Shown: positions 9,334-17,753 of the stretch, one piece after another
How positions within the stretch are numbered: the stretch's first letter is position 1
How the letters are laid out: each line of letters opens with the position of its first letter
Assembly (NCBI GenBank): GCA_024280735.1
Contig: JAJRPO010000058.1
Location: 1 to 64,000, forward strand
Direction: 5' to 3'
DNA from: Alphaproteobacteria bacterium
GTDB lineage: Bacteria > Pseudomonadota > Alphaproteobacteria > Rhodobacterales > Rhodobacteraceae
Length of the DNA stretch: 64,000 nucleotides
The notes under the pieces: generated by a model
Told to the model about the DNA's origin: nothing
Database searches by the model: none
What the model saw: the letters and a program-made list of their open reading frames with translations, nothing else
Position numbers and translations under genes: made by a program

Positions 9334-9442
9334 CGCGGTTTTCCTTAAGTAAAGTAGCGAGCCATTTGTCTGGGTGATTCTGTCTGATTGATTCTGTGGC
9401 TCAAGTCAATTGGGGGGGGGGATGTTTAGGGACAACAAAACA

Positions 9443-9463
9443 GCCCACGCGCGGGGCGTGGGC
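9443..9463 (-). terminator. Probable rho-independent terminator of the LysM gene
   Basis: A perfect 8-bp stem, GCCCACGC (9443-9450) and GCGTGGGC (9456-9463), with a 5-base loop. On the minus strand it is followed by TGTTTTGTTG, a T-rich tract. It lies about 120 bases past the stop of the minus-strand LysM gene and before the argD promoter region, so it insulates the two. Confidence 0.65.
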
Positions 9464-9585
9464 AGAAAATCAGCGTCGGCGTCGCGACGGGATAAGCGAT
9501 GTTGTCAGATTAAACATAGGGGACCGATAACTCATCAATTCCTAATAGTCTAGAGCTTAGACCGAAAATCGCCGTGAAGGCTTTA

Positions 9586-10797
9586 CTATTTGATCAGACT
9601 AAGAGCAGGTCTGGCAGCATTCACTGCCGTTACAAAAGCAATCATGCCAACACCGATTTCGTTAATGGCAAGGGCAGCCGTGGCGATGATCGCGGTGGGA
9701 GGGAAAAAATATATCACCCCAACAATAATCACTACGCAGACAGTTCCAGCTATTGCTACCTTGTTTTCGGAAATGAATTCGATGGCGGCAGCGCCCACAC
9801 TGATACCTTCTGTAACCAGACTGGCATCGGGTATGAATTGGCATTCAACGTCCATTCCAACGCTGCCCTCATAGACGAAATCGCCGGACTTGAACTTGAC
9901 CGATTGCGGTGACAACGAGACTTTGGCGCGCCCATCCTTGCTGATCGACATGCCGGCAGACCACCCAGTGTTGGCAACGCTGCTGTTCAGAGAAATCGAC
10001 TGGGCCTCGAATTTGGTAATTTTGATTGAACCGACAAAAGGGCCGGCCGCCTTTTTGACATCGGCATCGAAAGTTTTGACATTAAAACTGCCGGACAAGG
10101 CCCCCTTTTTGGTTGCCTTTAATTCACCTTTTAGCGTGATTTTCATGTTGATGGTCATGCCCGGCACTTTGAACACACGGTTGACCACTTTGGATTTACT
10201 AAGATCGTAAATCAGGGTTGGCATTTGGACAACGCAAGCATTTTTGCTGCTGTCTTTAACTGGTTTGGCCTGTTTCTTAACACTGACCGGCACGCTGATA
10301 TCTTCGATAATATCGATTTTTGGAATTTTTATATCAACATTAGCAACGATGAAGTCGCCCTGAGATTTGACGGCCTTTGCATTATCTTTTGCAATCAGGG
10401 GCCAATAGCCCCCAGACCCGAAGTATTGCTCGGAAATCACCCAGAGGTTTTCCCCCTGCTTTACACGGTGCGTTTTGCCGCCCGCTGGCACCATTATATA
10501 ATTTGCTTGCACCTCTGCGCTGGCATTCCAGACCGCACCGTTCATTTTGTATTTTAGAACGACAACAACTTCTATGCCAAGTTTCCCCGGGTTGAGTTTC
10601 TTGATCGCAGCATTTGCGGCATTTTCAAATACTGTTGCGATCTTTTTTTCCGGTTTTGTCCCACATTTATTGGTTAAATCATCCGCCTTTTTCTGAATAT
10701 CCTTGGCCGTGACTGCCTTGGTTATTGCTTTGGAAAATGCTGTGGAGAACTGTTTTTCTTCTTTGGCAATTTGTGCTGCAAAGGGATTGGTCGCCAT
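9586..10797 (-). CDS. LysM-domain protein with C-terminal hydrophobic hairpin (function unknown)
   Basis: A 403-residue, lysine-rich protein without signal peptide. Residues 1-75 are helical and charged. Residues 108-160 form a LysM module (THRVKQGENLWVISEQYFG...WPLIAKDN...IKIPK). The middle, about 190-320, looks beta-rich. About 340-390 contains two strongly hydrophobic segments (VAIAGTVCVVIIVGVIYFF and a following Ala/Ile-rich one) that could form a membrane hairpin. The start is ATG 10797, with AAGGCGAG 8 bases upstream; the longer frame to 10839 lacks a ribosome site. G+C by eye is lower than in neighbours (two sampled 60-base lines gave 42% and 50%, against 57% in one argD line), suggesting transfer. 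The combination resembles secreted or injected effectors, but this is inference. Confidence 0.6.
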   Translation of the reverse strand: MATNPFAAQIAKEEKQFSTAFSKAITKAVTAKDIQKKADDLTNKCGTKPEKKIATVFENAANAAIKKLNPGKLGIEVVVVLKYKMNGAVWNASAEVQANYIMVPAGGKTHRVKQGENLWVISEQYFGSGGYWPLIAKDNAKAVKSQGDFIVANVDIKIPKIDIIEDISVPVSVKKQAKPVKDSSKNACVVQMPTLIYDLSKSKVVNRVFKVPGMTINMKITLKGELKATKKGALSGSFNVKTFDADVKKAAGPFVGSIKITKFEAQSISLNSSVANTGWSAGMSISKDGRAKVSLSPQSVKFKSGDFVYEGSVGMDVECQFIPDASLVTEGISVGAAAIEFISENKVAIAGTVCVVIIVGVIYFFPPTAIIATAALAINEIGVGMIAFVTAVNAARPALSLIK

Positions 10798-10926
10798 ACT
10801 AAAACTCGCCTTATTTGAATTAAAGTCAATTAATAACATGGTTGCAGCGAAGATATGTGATAATTGTCACTATTCTTCGGGCGGTGAAGTTTCGGGTTTC
10901 TTGGCAAATAGGCAAGTGTCCGAATG

Positions 10927-11883
10927 TTATAGGGTCGAGAAAATCAGGTAACCTGCGTAAACGGCATAAGAGGCCACCAATACCGGCCCCATATAGCGGC
11001 GTATCGGCGCGTACCGGATGCAGGCCAGCACGATGACCGTTATTGCAATCAATATTGAGATATCCACAGCCAGCACCGAGGAATAGTCAAACGGGCGGAT
11101 CAGGCCGGACAGGCCAAGGATGCCAAGAATGTTGAAAATCTGGCTGCCCGCGATATTGCCGAGGATCAGGTTTGGCCGCTTTATGCGCGCGGCGGCGATG
11201 CAGGAGGACACCTCGGGCAGGGAGCCGCCAGCGGCTATGACTGTCGCGCCGACAACGGCCTCGGGAATGCCCATACGGTGGGACATTTCGACTGCCACTT
11301 GTACCGCATAATCGGAAAAGAACGCCATGGCAGCGGCACCCAGGACGATCAGGGCGATGGCAGCCAATAGCGATAAATGGTCCTCGTGGTCGTCTTCTTC
11401 ATCCGCTGTGGCGGATTTGATCGAGCTGTACATGAACAGGGAAAACGCAACCACCAAGGCAACGCCGAATACTGTGGAAAAATAAGCGGTGCCTGCTGTG
11501 TGGCCTATAAATAGTGTATTGGCCAACAAGGCGATTGCGCCAAACAAGCCCACAATCAGCGTGCGGGTGTATTCTTTGCGGGCGCGGTCAAACGGGATGA
11601 TCAGGGCGGCGATGCCAATACCAAGGGCCACATTCACGATGTTGGAGCCGACAATGTTACTTATTACTATGTCGCCGGCACCCTCTAGTGCTGCGGAAAC
11701 ATTAATTGCCATTTCGGGGGCAGAGGTGCCAATTGCCACAATAACCGAGCCGACCAGAAATTCCGGCAAGCTGAGAGTATGGGCAATGGAAACAGCGCCA
11801 CGCAAGAAAAAATTGGCGGAAAATACCACAGCGGCGAGGCAGACCGGCAGGGCAATCGCAAGATAGAGTAGTGAATGATCCAA
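10927..11883 (-). CDS. CaCA-family calcium/sodium antiporter
   Basis: An inner-membrane exchanger of about 318 residues with the two inverted alpha repeats of the family: VGSVIVAIGTSAPEMAIN with SNIVGSNIVN in the first half, and VGATVIAAGGSLPEVSS with GNIAGSQIFN in the second. Between them is an acidic cytoplasmic loop (ATADEEDDHEDH). About ten membrane segments are evident. No ATG has a ribosome site; I prefer TTG at 11883, which has AAGGG nine bases upstream and begins just before the first helix. An ATG at 11931 would add 16 residues. It probably exchanges Ca2+ for Na+ or H+. Confidence 0.85.
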   Translation of the reverse strand: MDHSLLYLAIALPVCLAAVVFSANFFLRGAVSIAHTLSLPEFLVGSVIVAIGTSAPEMAINVSAALEGAGDIVISNIVGSNIVNVALGIGIAALIIPFDRARKEYTRTLIVGLFGAIALLANTLFIGHTAGTAYFSTVFGVALVVAFSLFMYSSIKSATADEEDDHEDHLSLLAAIALIVLGAAAMAFFSDYAVQVAVEMSHRMGIPEAVVGATVIAAGGSLPEVSSCIAAARIKRPNLILGNIAGSQIFNILGILGLSGLIRPFDYSSVLAVDISILIAITVIVLACIRYAPIRRYMGPVLVASYAVYAGYLIFSTL

Positions 11884-11961
11884 CGTGATGCGCCCTTGGG
11901 TGTTTGTTACTGGCACTGAAGTAGAGTGCATACCAGCGCAGTTCAAGGTTCTTTGTCGTTA

Positions 11962-12069
11962 AAGCGTTTCGAGTTCGTTTTGTATCATCTAAGCCACCGA
12001 GTGCACCCGTTTTACTAATGATGACACGCCCTAGATGATACACTGATCGAAATTGAACGCGAAACGCTC
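11962..12069. mobile_element. Small TA-flanked palindromic element (AGCGTTTCG family), copy A
   Basis: A 108-bp element with ends AAGCGTTTCGAG and (opposite strand) GAGCGTTTCGCG, plus an inner inverted match GTATCATCT / AGATGATAC. It is flanked by TA at 11960-11961 and 12070-12071. The ends match the copies at 25212-25311 and 46350-46450, but the interior differs, so it is a diverged member or a sister family. It lies in the gap between the antiporter and the DUF2892 gene and encodes nothing visible. It looks like a non-autonomous transposon using TA targets. Confidence 0.7.
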
Positions 12070-12172
12070 TATTCTTGCCGCAAGGCACCTGTTTGCGAAA
12101 ACGTGATTTCACTTATCATCACAGATGGGTTATAGATTGTCAGACATCACAATGGTTGACGGGAGCGCCGGA

Positions 12173-12403
12173 ATGGAAACGAATTTAGGTACCACGGATC
12201 GGTTAATGCGGGCCAGCATCGGGATTCTGGTGCTTGTGGGCGTTTTGATTTCTCCTGTGGATGTGTTCACATTGCCAGCACTGTATTACGGGGCCATTGT
12301 GGTCGGTATCATTGCGTTGCTCAATTCAATGACCGGCATGTGTATTGTTTTCCGGTTGATCGGTGTGAGTACCTGCCCGTTGACGTCGAAAGAGCATGAG
12401 TGA
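12173..12403 (+). CDS. DUF2892 small membrane protein
   Basis: A 76-residue inner-membrane protein. The start METNLGTTDRLMRASIG is the usual opening of the DUF2892 (YgaP-type membrane) family, so ATG 12173 is chosen over 12125; it has GGGAGCG just upstream. Two hydrophobic segments follow, with the short connecting motif GIIALLNSMTGMCIVFRLIGVSTCP typical of the family, including the conserved small-residue/Cys region. In other bacteria the domain is sometimes fused to rhodanese. The function is unknown. It shares a neighbourhood with a YdcH-like gene that has an FNR box in between. Confidence 0.78.
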   Translation: METNLGTTDRLMRASIGILVLVGVLISPVDVFTLPALYYGAIVVGIIALLNSMTGMCIVFRLIGVSTCPLTSKEHE

Positions 12404-12488
12404 GCTGACTTTGCTTTCGGCCAATGGCCGTGACATGCAGCCCCTTATTGTGCTTTATTCTTAATTCTTACAGAATTATTTTGGAAAT

Positions 12489-12502
12489 TTGATCACGATC
12501 AA
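12489..12502. promoter_or_regulatory. Perfect FNR/FnrL box
   Basis: The 14-bp sequence TTGATCACGATCAA matches the FNR consensus TTGAT-N4-ATCAA exactly. It is centred about 67 bases upstream of the TTG start of the YdcH-like gene, a fitting distance for activation under low oxygen. A one-mismatch relative stands before the universal stress gene at 29596. Confidence 0.75.
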
Positions 12503-12561
12503 GGTCGTTGTGATTCCAGGCGTCTATATTTTCGGTGAAGATCGAAAGAAAGGCGGCTAAA

Positions 12562-12810
12562 TTGTCCCATACACCACATGAATTGGCAGAAGAATTTCCA
12601 CAACACGCGGAAAACATGCACGGACTGCGCGAAACTGATGCGCATTTCGCTCGGATTTCAGACGAATATCACACTTTGAATCGGCGCATTCATCGGGCGG
12701 AAACGGATGTAGAGCCGACGGATGATCTGCATCTAACCGAGTTGCGTAAACAGCGCATGGCTTTGAAAGACGAGGTTTACAAAATCCTGACCACAGAATC
12801 TGCTGACTAA
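12562..12810 (+). CDS. YdcH-family (DUF465) small protein
   Basis: An 82-residue, highly charged helical protein. The sequence SHTPHELAEEFPQHAENMH is the standard opening of the alphaproteobacterial DUF465/YdcH family, so translation most likely begins at TTG 12562, which has AAAGGCGG 6 bases upstream; the ATG at 12535 has no such site. The RIHRAETDVEPTDDLHLTELRKQR core matches the family. Members are cytoplasmic, of unknown function, and often appear in oxygen- or stress-responsive regulons. The FNR box at 12489 points the same way. Confidence 0.82.
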   Translation: MSHTPHELAEEFPQHAENMHGLRETDAHFARISDEYHTLNRRIHRAETDVEPTDDLHLTELRKQRMALKDEVYKILTTESAD

Positions 12811-12880
12811 AGAGTCGGCAAACCTGTTGCTGCGGGATCGGCTTGGGCTCCCCTCTCATGCGCTGATCCGAGGCAAACGA

Positions 12881-12915
12881 CCCTGACAGGTGCAAACCTG
12901 TCAGGGTTTATTGTT
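12881..12915 (+). terminator. Rho-independent terminator after the YdcH-like gene
   Basis: An 11-bp perfect stem, CCCTGACAGGT (12881-12891) and ACCTGTCAGGG (12896-12906), with a GCAA loop and then TTTATTGTTTT. It ends the YdcH-like transcript about 70 bases after the stop codon and separates it from aspS. Confidence 0.88.
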
Positions 12916-12931
12916 TTAAGAGGGGCTGCCC

Positions 12932-12960
12932 TTGACAAAAAGCCCACAATTGAGTGTACC
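12932..12960 (+). promoter_or_regulatory. Possible aspS promoter
   Basis: A consensus -35 box TTGACA (12932-12937) is followed 17 bases later by a weak -10, TGTACC. It sits directly after the terminator and 35 bases before the aspS start, the only place a dedicated promoter can be. Confidence 0.4.
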
Positions 12961-12994
12961 GACGCGATAGTTTTCAAACCTCGAAGGTCCCGCC

Positions 12995-14848
12995 ATGCAC
13001 GCTTACCGCTCTCATACTTGCGCCCAACTGAATGCTTCCAACGTGGGCGATACCGTTCGCCTGTCGGGCTGGGTGCATCGGGTACGTGATCACGGCGGCA
13101 TCCTGTTCATTGATTTGCGCGATCATTACGGGATCACGCAGGTTTTGGCAGATCCTGACAGCCCGGTGTTTAAAGACATCGAGAAGGTCCGTTCCGAGTG
13201 GGTGATCCGCATTGACGGTACTGTCATGGCGCGTGCCGAAGGGTTGACGAACCCCAAGCTGCCAACGGGCGAAGTTGAGGTGTTTATCCGTGATATGGAG
13301 GTGCTGGGCGAATGTGACGAGCTGCCGTTGCCGGTGTTTGGCGATCAGGATTACCCCGAAGAAACCCGCCTGAAATACCGCTTTATCGATCTGCGCCGCG
13401 AGAGCCTGCATGACAATATGATGCTGCGTTCTAAAGTCGTGTCGTCCATTCGTAAACGGATGGAAGGGCAGGGGTTCAATGAATTCCAAACGCCTATTAT
13501 CACCGCCTCCAGCCCAGAGGGTGCGCGGGATTTTCTGGTGCCGTCACGCCTGCACCCGGGCAAGTTCTATGCACTGCCGCAAGCGCCCCAGCAGTTTAAG
13601 CAGCTGATCATGGTTGCGGGGTTCGATAAATACTTCCAGATTGCCCCGTGTTTTCGCGACGAAGACCCGCGCGCCGATCGCTCGCCGACTGATTTCTATC
13701 AGCTGGACATGGAAATGTCTTTTGTCAGCCAGCAAGATGTGTTCGATCACCTTGAGCCAGTTCTAAAGGGTGTGATGAAAGAATTTGGCAAAGGCCGCCC
13801 GACCAATCAAGACTGGCCGCAGATTTCCTATAAAGATGCGGCGTTGTGGTATGGCACGGATAAGCCGGACTTGCGTAACCCGATCAAGATGCAGATTGTG
13901 TCTGAGCATTTCGCCGGTTCTGGCTTTAAGATTTTCTCTAGCTTGCTGGAAAATGAAGGCACCGAGGTTCGCGCCATTCCAGCGCCTAAGGGTGGGTCGC
14001 GTAAATTCTGTGACCGGATGAATAAATTTGCGATTAATGAAGGTCTGCCCGGCATGGGCTATATCTTCTGGCGTGAAAAGACCGCTGATGCGGTGGCGCA
14101 AGAGCTGGGCATCAAAGTGAAAGAAGCCCAAGCGATGCTGAAATCCGGCGAAGTGGCAGGCGGCATGGAAGCTGCCGGACCTTTGGCTAAGAACATCGGG
14201 CCAGAGCGCACCGAGGCAATTCGCCAACAGCTCGGCCTTGAAGTCGGCGACGCGGCATTCTTCCTTGGCGGCAAGCCAAAGGCGTTTGAATCTGTTGCGG
14301 GCCGCGCGCGGGTTGCTATTGGCGAAGAGTTGAAACTGACAGACCTCGAAAAATTCGAGTTCTGCTGGATTGTCGATTTCCCGATGTATGAGCGCGACGC
14401 GGAAACTGGCAAAGTGGATTTCTCGCACAACCCGTTTTCGATGCCTCAAGGGGGCATGGAAGCCCTGTCAGCCGAAGACCCCGAAACCATTCTGGGCTAT
14501 CAATATGATCTGGCTTGTAACGGCTATGAATTGCTGTCGGGTGCCATTCGAAACCACAAACCGGAAATCATGTACCGCGCCTTTGAAATCGCCGGTTATC
14601 CGAATTCTGAAGTGGACAAGCGTTTTGGCGGCATGGTGCGGGCCTTCACGTTCGGCGCGCCGCCCCACGGTGGTTGCGCGACGGGCATCGACCGTTTGGT
14701 AATGTTGCTGGCAAATGAAACATCCATCCGCGAAGTCATCATGTTCCCGATGAACCAACGGGCCGAGGATTTGATGCTGGAAGGGCCGAGCGAGCCAACC
14801 AACGAGCAATTGCGCGAATTGAGCTTGCGGGTTATTCCACAGGAATAA
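12995..14848 (+). CDS. aspS: Aspartate--tRNA ligase (aspartyl/asparaginyl type)
   Basis: A 617-residue class II synthetase. The N-terminal OB-fold anticodon domain ([26 protein letters not shown]) is followed by motif 2 ([24 protein letters not shown]), the bacterial GAD insertion domain (about 310-440) and motif 3 ([14 protein letters not shown]). This is the standard bacterial AspRS layout. In alphaproteobacteria such enzymes often also charge tRNA-Asn for later amidation (family knowledge). The start at 12995 gives [13 protein letters not shown], the usual opening. It stands alone between two terminators. Confidence 0.96.
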   Translation: MHAYRSHTCAQLNASNVGDTVRLSGWVHRVRDHGGILFIDLRDHYGITQVLADPDSPVFKDIEKVRSEWVIRIDGTVMARAEGLTNPKLPTGEVEVFIRDMEVLGECDELPLPVFGDQDYPEETRLKYRFIDLRRESLHDNMMLRSKVVSSIRKRMEGQGFNEFQTPIITASSPEGARDFLVPSRLHPGKFYALPQAPQQFKQLIMVAGFDKYFQIAPCFRDEDPRADRSPTDFYQLDMEMSFVSQQDVFDHLEPVLKGVMKEFGKGRPTNQDWPQISYKDAALWYGTDKPDLRNPIKMQIVSEHFAGSGFKIFSSLLENEGTEVRAIPAPKGGSRKFCDRMNKFAINEGLPGMGYIFWREKTADAVAQELGIKVKEAQAMLKSGEVAGGMEAAGPLAKNIGPERTEAIRQQLGLEVGDAAFFLGGKPKAFESVAGRARVAIGEELKLTDLEKFEFCWIVDFPMYERDAETGKVDFSHNPFSMPQGGMEALSAEDPETILGYQYDLACNGYELLSGAIRNHKPEIMYRAFEIAGYPNSEVDKRFGGMVRAFTFGAPPHGGCATGIDRLVMLLANETSIREVIMFPMNQRAEDLMLEGPSEPTNEQLRELSLRVIPQE

Positions 14849-14866
14849 CAATTGGTGCTTTAATGC

Positions 14867-14900
14867 AAAAAGGCCGCTCTTGGGAAAGAGCGGCCTTTTT
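14867..14900. terminator. Bidirectional rho-independent terminator between aspS and cytochrome b561
   Basis: A 15-bp stem, AAAAAGGCCGCTCTT (14867-14881) and AAGAGCGGCCTTTTT (14886-14900), with loop GGGA. T runs at both ends make it work in both directions, for aspS and the convergent cytochrome gene. Confidence 0.93.
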
Positions 14901-14919
14901 GTTTGGTTATAGAGAAAGT

Positions 14920-15447
14920 CTATTTCCCGCGAAAGCTCATCCGCGACATGATCCCGTCTTTGAGGACGTGTTGATGGTAGATCGCCGCCACGACATGCAG
15001 CACAATCAGCGCCATCAGACCCTTGGCAGCTAGGCCATGTACCGAGCGGGGTAGCAGGTCGTCAAAGTTTTCCGGTAAGGGGTTGCCAGAGCCAAAGAAC
15101 ACAATGCCGCCCAGATCAACGGCTTGCGCCATGGCGATGCCGGATGCGCCCATGACGATCACGCCGACGTACAGCAGAATATGCACGGCACCCGCCATTT
15201 TGTTTTGCATTGCTTTGGAGGCGTCAAGCGGGGCGGGCGCGCCTGTGCGTAGGCGTGTGACCAGACGCACAAGGGTCAGCAGCAAGATTGCAATACCAAT
15301 GCCCATATGAATGGCAAGACCGTTCATTTTGCCGGGATCAGAGTTTGGCGTCTCTGCCAGCATGAAGGTGCCGGCCAGCAGCGAGAAAATGATTCCGAGT
15401 GCCAAAAGCCAGTGCAGGGCGATGATGAGGTGGTGGTAACGGGTCAT
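14920..15447 (-). CDS. Cytochrome b561
   Basis: A 175-residue inner-membrane dihaem cytochrome of the bacterial CybB type. Four membrane segments are visible, with histidines in YHHLIIALHWLLALG, GLAIHMGIGIA, GAVHILLYVGVIVMGASG and MALIVLHVVAAIYHQHVLKDG that serve as haem ligands in the family. The closing H-x-x-x-A-x-x-H-x-x-x-x-x-D pattern is typical. The start is ATG 15447 (MTRYHHLI), with AAGGAAAA 6 bases upstream; the longer frame lacks a site. It may pass electrons from quinol to a periplasmic partner. Confidence 0.9.
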   Translation of the reverse strand: MTRYHHLIIALHWLLALGIIFSLLAGTFMLAETPNSDPGKMNGLAIHMGIGIAILLLTLVRLVTRLRTGAPAPLDASKAMQNKMAGAVHILLYVGVIVMGASGIAMAQAVDLGGIVFFGSGNPLPENFDDLLPRSVHGLAAKGLMALIVLHVVAAIYHQHVLKDGIMSRMSFRGK

Positions 15448-15643
15448 GGGTGTTTTCCTTTGAAGGTTGTGACTACTTATCCCAAGTTTGAAATTTAGCA
15501 ACGTAAATTGGGCGGTGGCCCTTGTAAATCAACCAAATGGTTGAATGTCATTATGTGTGGGCGGTGGAGAAATGGTGGATGCGTCGCCGCGCCCTAGTTT
15601 GTTAACATATTGAAATTATGTAATTTATAGTGCAACGATGCCG

Positions 15644-15671
15644 TTGACTCTGCGCCATCCGCTGCTATTTT
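15644..15671 (+). promoter_or_regulatory. Probable promoter of the F0 ATP synthase operon
   Basis: TTGACT (15644-15649), a 16-base spacer and TATTTT (15666-15671) lie 53 bases before the atpI start codon. The sequence before it (15600-15630) is AT-rich, like an upstream element. Confidence 0.5.
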
Positions 15672-15723
15672 GCGCCCAACTAAACAAAAGCCCTTTTGGG
15701 GCGCTCTTTCAGGAGGCTCGACA

Positions 15724-16041
15724 ATGTCAGATGGCCCCGATGGTGAGCGGCTCAAGGCGCTTGATGCGAAGCTTAAGGTGTTGAAGAAGGCGAGTGAGCC
15801 GGGAACAGCCGAAGAGCATCACATTGCAGGCGCACAGGCGGGTTGGCGGATGGTGACGGAACTGGTGGTCGGTATGGGCATGGGTTTCGGGGTTGGATAC
15901 GGGTTGGATCATTTGTTTGATACCCTCCCGATTTTTCTGATCATATTCACGATGCTGGGATTTGCAGCGGGGGTACGTGCAATGATGCGTTCTGCCGCCG
16001 AAATTGCAGCAAAACATGCAGCCGAGGCTGCGAAAGATTAA
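15724..16041 (+). CDS. atpI: ATP synthase protein I (AtpI)
   Basis: A 105-residue membrane protein, first of the F0 operon. A charged N-terminus (GERLKALDAKLKVLKKA) precedes two membrane segments (MVTELVVGMGMGFGVGYGLD and FLIIFTMLGFAAGVRAMMR), the AtpI/Mg-transport-like pattern. It helps assemble the c ring. The start is ATG 15724, with AGGAGG 7 bases upstream, not the earlier frame at 15670. In alphaproteobacteria the F0 genes are separated from F1, as here. Confidence 0.9.
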   Translation: MSDGPDGERLKALDAKLKVLKKASEPGTAEEHHIAGAQAGWRMVTELVVGMGMGFGVGYGLDHLFDTLPIFLIIFTMLGFAAGVRAMMRSAAEIAAKHAAEAAKD

Positions 16042-16080
16042 TTCGGGGATTATTCCCCGCCCGAACAAAGGAACGATATC

Positions 16081-16836
16081 GTGGCAAGCGAAGCAGAAGG
16101 CGGTAGCCCTTTTAACATCCACCCGATGGACCAATTTGTGATCAAGCCGTTGTTTGGCGATGGTGACATCACTTGGTACACACCGACAAATGTGACCCTG
16201 TGGATGGGCATCACTGTACTGATCATCATTGCCCTGCTGGTATTTGGCACCCGTGGTCGCGCCATTGTGCCCAGCCGCAGCCAATCAATTGCCGAAGTGA
16301 TCTATTCCTTCCTGTATTCAATGCTTGTGGACATTACAGGTAAAGAAGGGGTGAAATACTTCCCCTACATCTTTACCCTGTTCATCTTTATCGTTGTCGC
16401 CAACATCGTCGGCTTGCTGCCAGGTGCCTTTACCACCACGTCCCATATCGCAGTTACTGCGACCATGGCGATGGCGGTGTTCCTGACGGTGACAATCCTT
16501 GGGTTTGTCAAAAATGGCATGGCCTTTTTGGGTATCTTCTGGATTGGCAGCGCGCCCCTGATCTTGCGCCCCATTCTGGCGATTATCGAAATTATCTCTT
16601 ACTTTGTGCGTCCTGTTAGCCACTCCATTCGTTTGGCTGGTAACATGATGGCCGGTCACGCTGTGATCAAAGTGTTTGCTGGCTTTGCCGGCGCACTGGG
16701 CATCGGCGCAGTAGCCCCGATCATTGCCATCATGGCGGTGTACGGTCTCGAAATGCTCGTAGTTGTCATTCAGGCCTACGTGTTCACCATTCTGACTTGT
16801 GTGTATCTGAAAGACGCACTGCATCCGGCGCACTAG
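16081..16836 (+). CDS. atpB: F0F1 ATP synthase subunit a
   Basis: A 251-residue inner-membrane protein that forms the proton half-channels next to the c ring. The essential arginine is visible in [18 protein letters not shown], and [25 protein letters not shown] at the C-terminus is the other conserved channel helix. The start codon is GTG at 16081, with AAAGGA 9 bases upstream. Second gene of the F0 operon, 39 bases after atpI. Length and motifs are normal. Confidence 0.96.
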   Translation: MASEAEGGSPFNIHPMDQFVIKPLFGDGDITWYTPTNVTLWMGITVLIIIALLVFGTRGRAIVPSRSQSIAEVIYSFLYSMLVDITGKEGVKYFPYIFTLFIFIVVANIVGLLPGAFTTTSHIAVTATMAMAVFLTVTILGFVKNGMAFLGIFWIGSAPLILRPILAIIEIISYFVRPVSHSIRLAGNMMAGHAVIKVFAGFAGALGIGAVAPIIAIMAVYGLEMLVVVIQAYVFTILTCVYLKDALHPAH

Positions 16837-16893
16837 CGGCGTGGTCAAGTCCGAGTAAAAATCTTAGCCATTCTAATCTTAAGGAGAAATATC

Positions 16894-17136
16894 ATGGCAG
16901 TTGAAGGCGATCTGGTACAAATGGGCGCACTGATTGGTGCGGGTCTTGCATGTACAGGCATGGGCGGCGCAGCCGTTGGTGTTGGCCACGTTGTTGGTAA
17001 CTACTTGTCCGGTGCTCTGCGTAACCCCGCAGCAGCCGCTGGCCAAACAGCGACCATGTTCATTGGTATCGCATTTGCAGAGGCCCTGGGGATATTCTCG
17101 TTCCTCGTTGCTCTGCTGCTGATGTACGCTCAATAA
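16894..17136 (+). CDS. atpE: F0F1 ATP synthase subunit c
   Basis: An 80-residue hairpin of two membrane helices that builds the rotor ring. The polar loop is RNP (43-45), and the proton-carrying carboxylate is Glu63 in FAEALGIF. The first helix has the GxGxG-like packing run ([21 protein letters not shown]). AAGGAGAAATATC precedes the ATG, a strong ribosome site that suits the high copy need of this subunit. A perfect hairpin follows the gene (17158-17185). Confidence 0.97.
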   Translation: MAVEGDLVQMGALIGAGLACTGMGGAAVGVGHVVGNYLSGALRNPAAAAGQTATMFIGIAFAEALGIFSFLVALLLMYAQ

Positions 17137-17157
17137 GCGCTTGAACCTTGTGATTAT

Positions 17158-17185
17158 GAGCGTGGGATCAATCGGTCCCACGCTC
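17158..17185 (+). promoter_or_regulatory. Intercistronic hairpin after atpE
   Basis: A perfect 10-bp stem, GAGCGTGGGA (17158-17167) and TCCCACGCTC (17176-17185), loop of 8, followed by TGGTTCTTTT. It lies inside the operon between atpE and the b' gene. Such hairpins can cause partial termination or protect the 3' end of an upstream message, giving more subunit c than b/b'. Confidence 0.6.
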
Positions 17186-17212
17186 TGGTTCTTTTAGCTT
17201 ATGGAGGGTGCT

Positions 17213-17749
17213 ATGGCATCTGAAACAACACATGCAGCCGAAGCTGCCGAACACTATGTCGGTATGCCACAGCTGAACCCCGATTGGTTCTCAAACCAGA
17301 TTTTCTGGCTTGTTGTAACCCTCGTGGTTATCTTCTTTGTTCTATCCAAAGTGGCCTTGCCGCGGATTGCTGCCGTTCTGGCAGAGCGCCACGGTGCCAT
17401 TCAGGGTGACCTGGACAAAGCAGAAGAAATGAAAGCCAAAGCGATTGCAGCGGAAGAGGCGTATAATGCGGCCCTGGCCAAAGCACGCGCAGAGGCAGGC
17501 GTAATTGTTGCCGAGGCAAAAGCTGAAATCCAGAAAGAACTGGATATCGCGATCGCCCTCGCAGACGCGGAAATTGCAGCGAAAGCAGCGGAATCCGATG
17601 TGGAAATTCAAAAAATCCGTGACGGGGCCTTGGCCGCGATCAAGGATGTGGCGAATGACACTACGGCGGAAATCGTCAAAGCGATCATGCCGGGCGCGGA
17701 TGATGCCAAAGCAGTTAAAGCGGCAGTTGCTGCCCGGTTGAAGGGATAA
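17213..17749 (+). CDS. atpG: F0F1 ATP synthase subunit b'
   Basis: A 178-residue stator subunit. After a short N-terminus comes one membrane helix ([21 protein letters not shown]) and the family sequence [28 protein letters not shown], then a long charged coiled coil rich in Ala, Glu and Lys. Paired b' and b genes are normal for photosynthetic-lineage alphaproteobacteria. The start is ATG 17213, with GGAGGG 6 bases upstream, rather than ATG 17201, which overlaps that site. The symbol atpG for b' follows use in related genomes; it is also called atpF2. Confidence 0.92.
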   Translation: MASETTHAAEAAEHYVGMPQLNPDWFSNQIFWLVVTLVVIFFVLSKVALPRIAAVLAERHGAIQGDLDKAEEMKAKAIAAEEAYNAALAKARAEAGVIVAEAKAEIQKELDIAIALADAEIAAKAAESDVEIQKIRDGALAAIKDVANDTTAEIVKAIMPGADDAKAVKAAVAARLKG

Positions 17750-17753
17750 AGAA

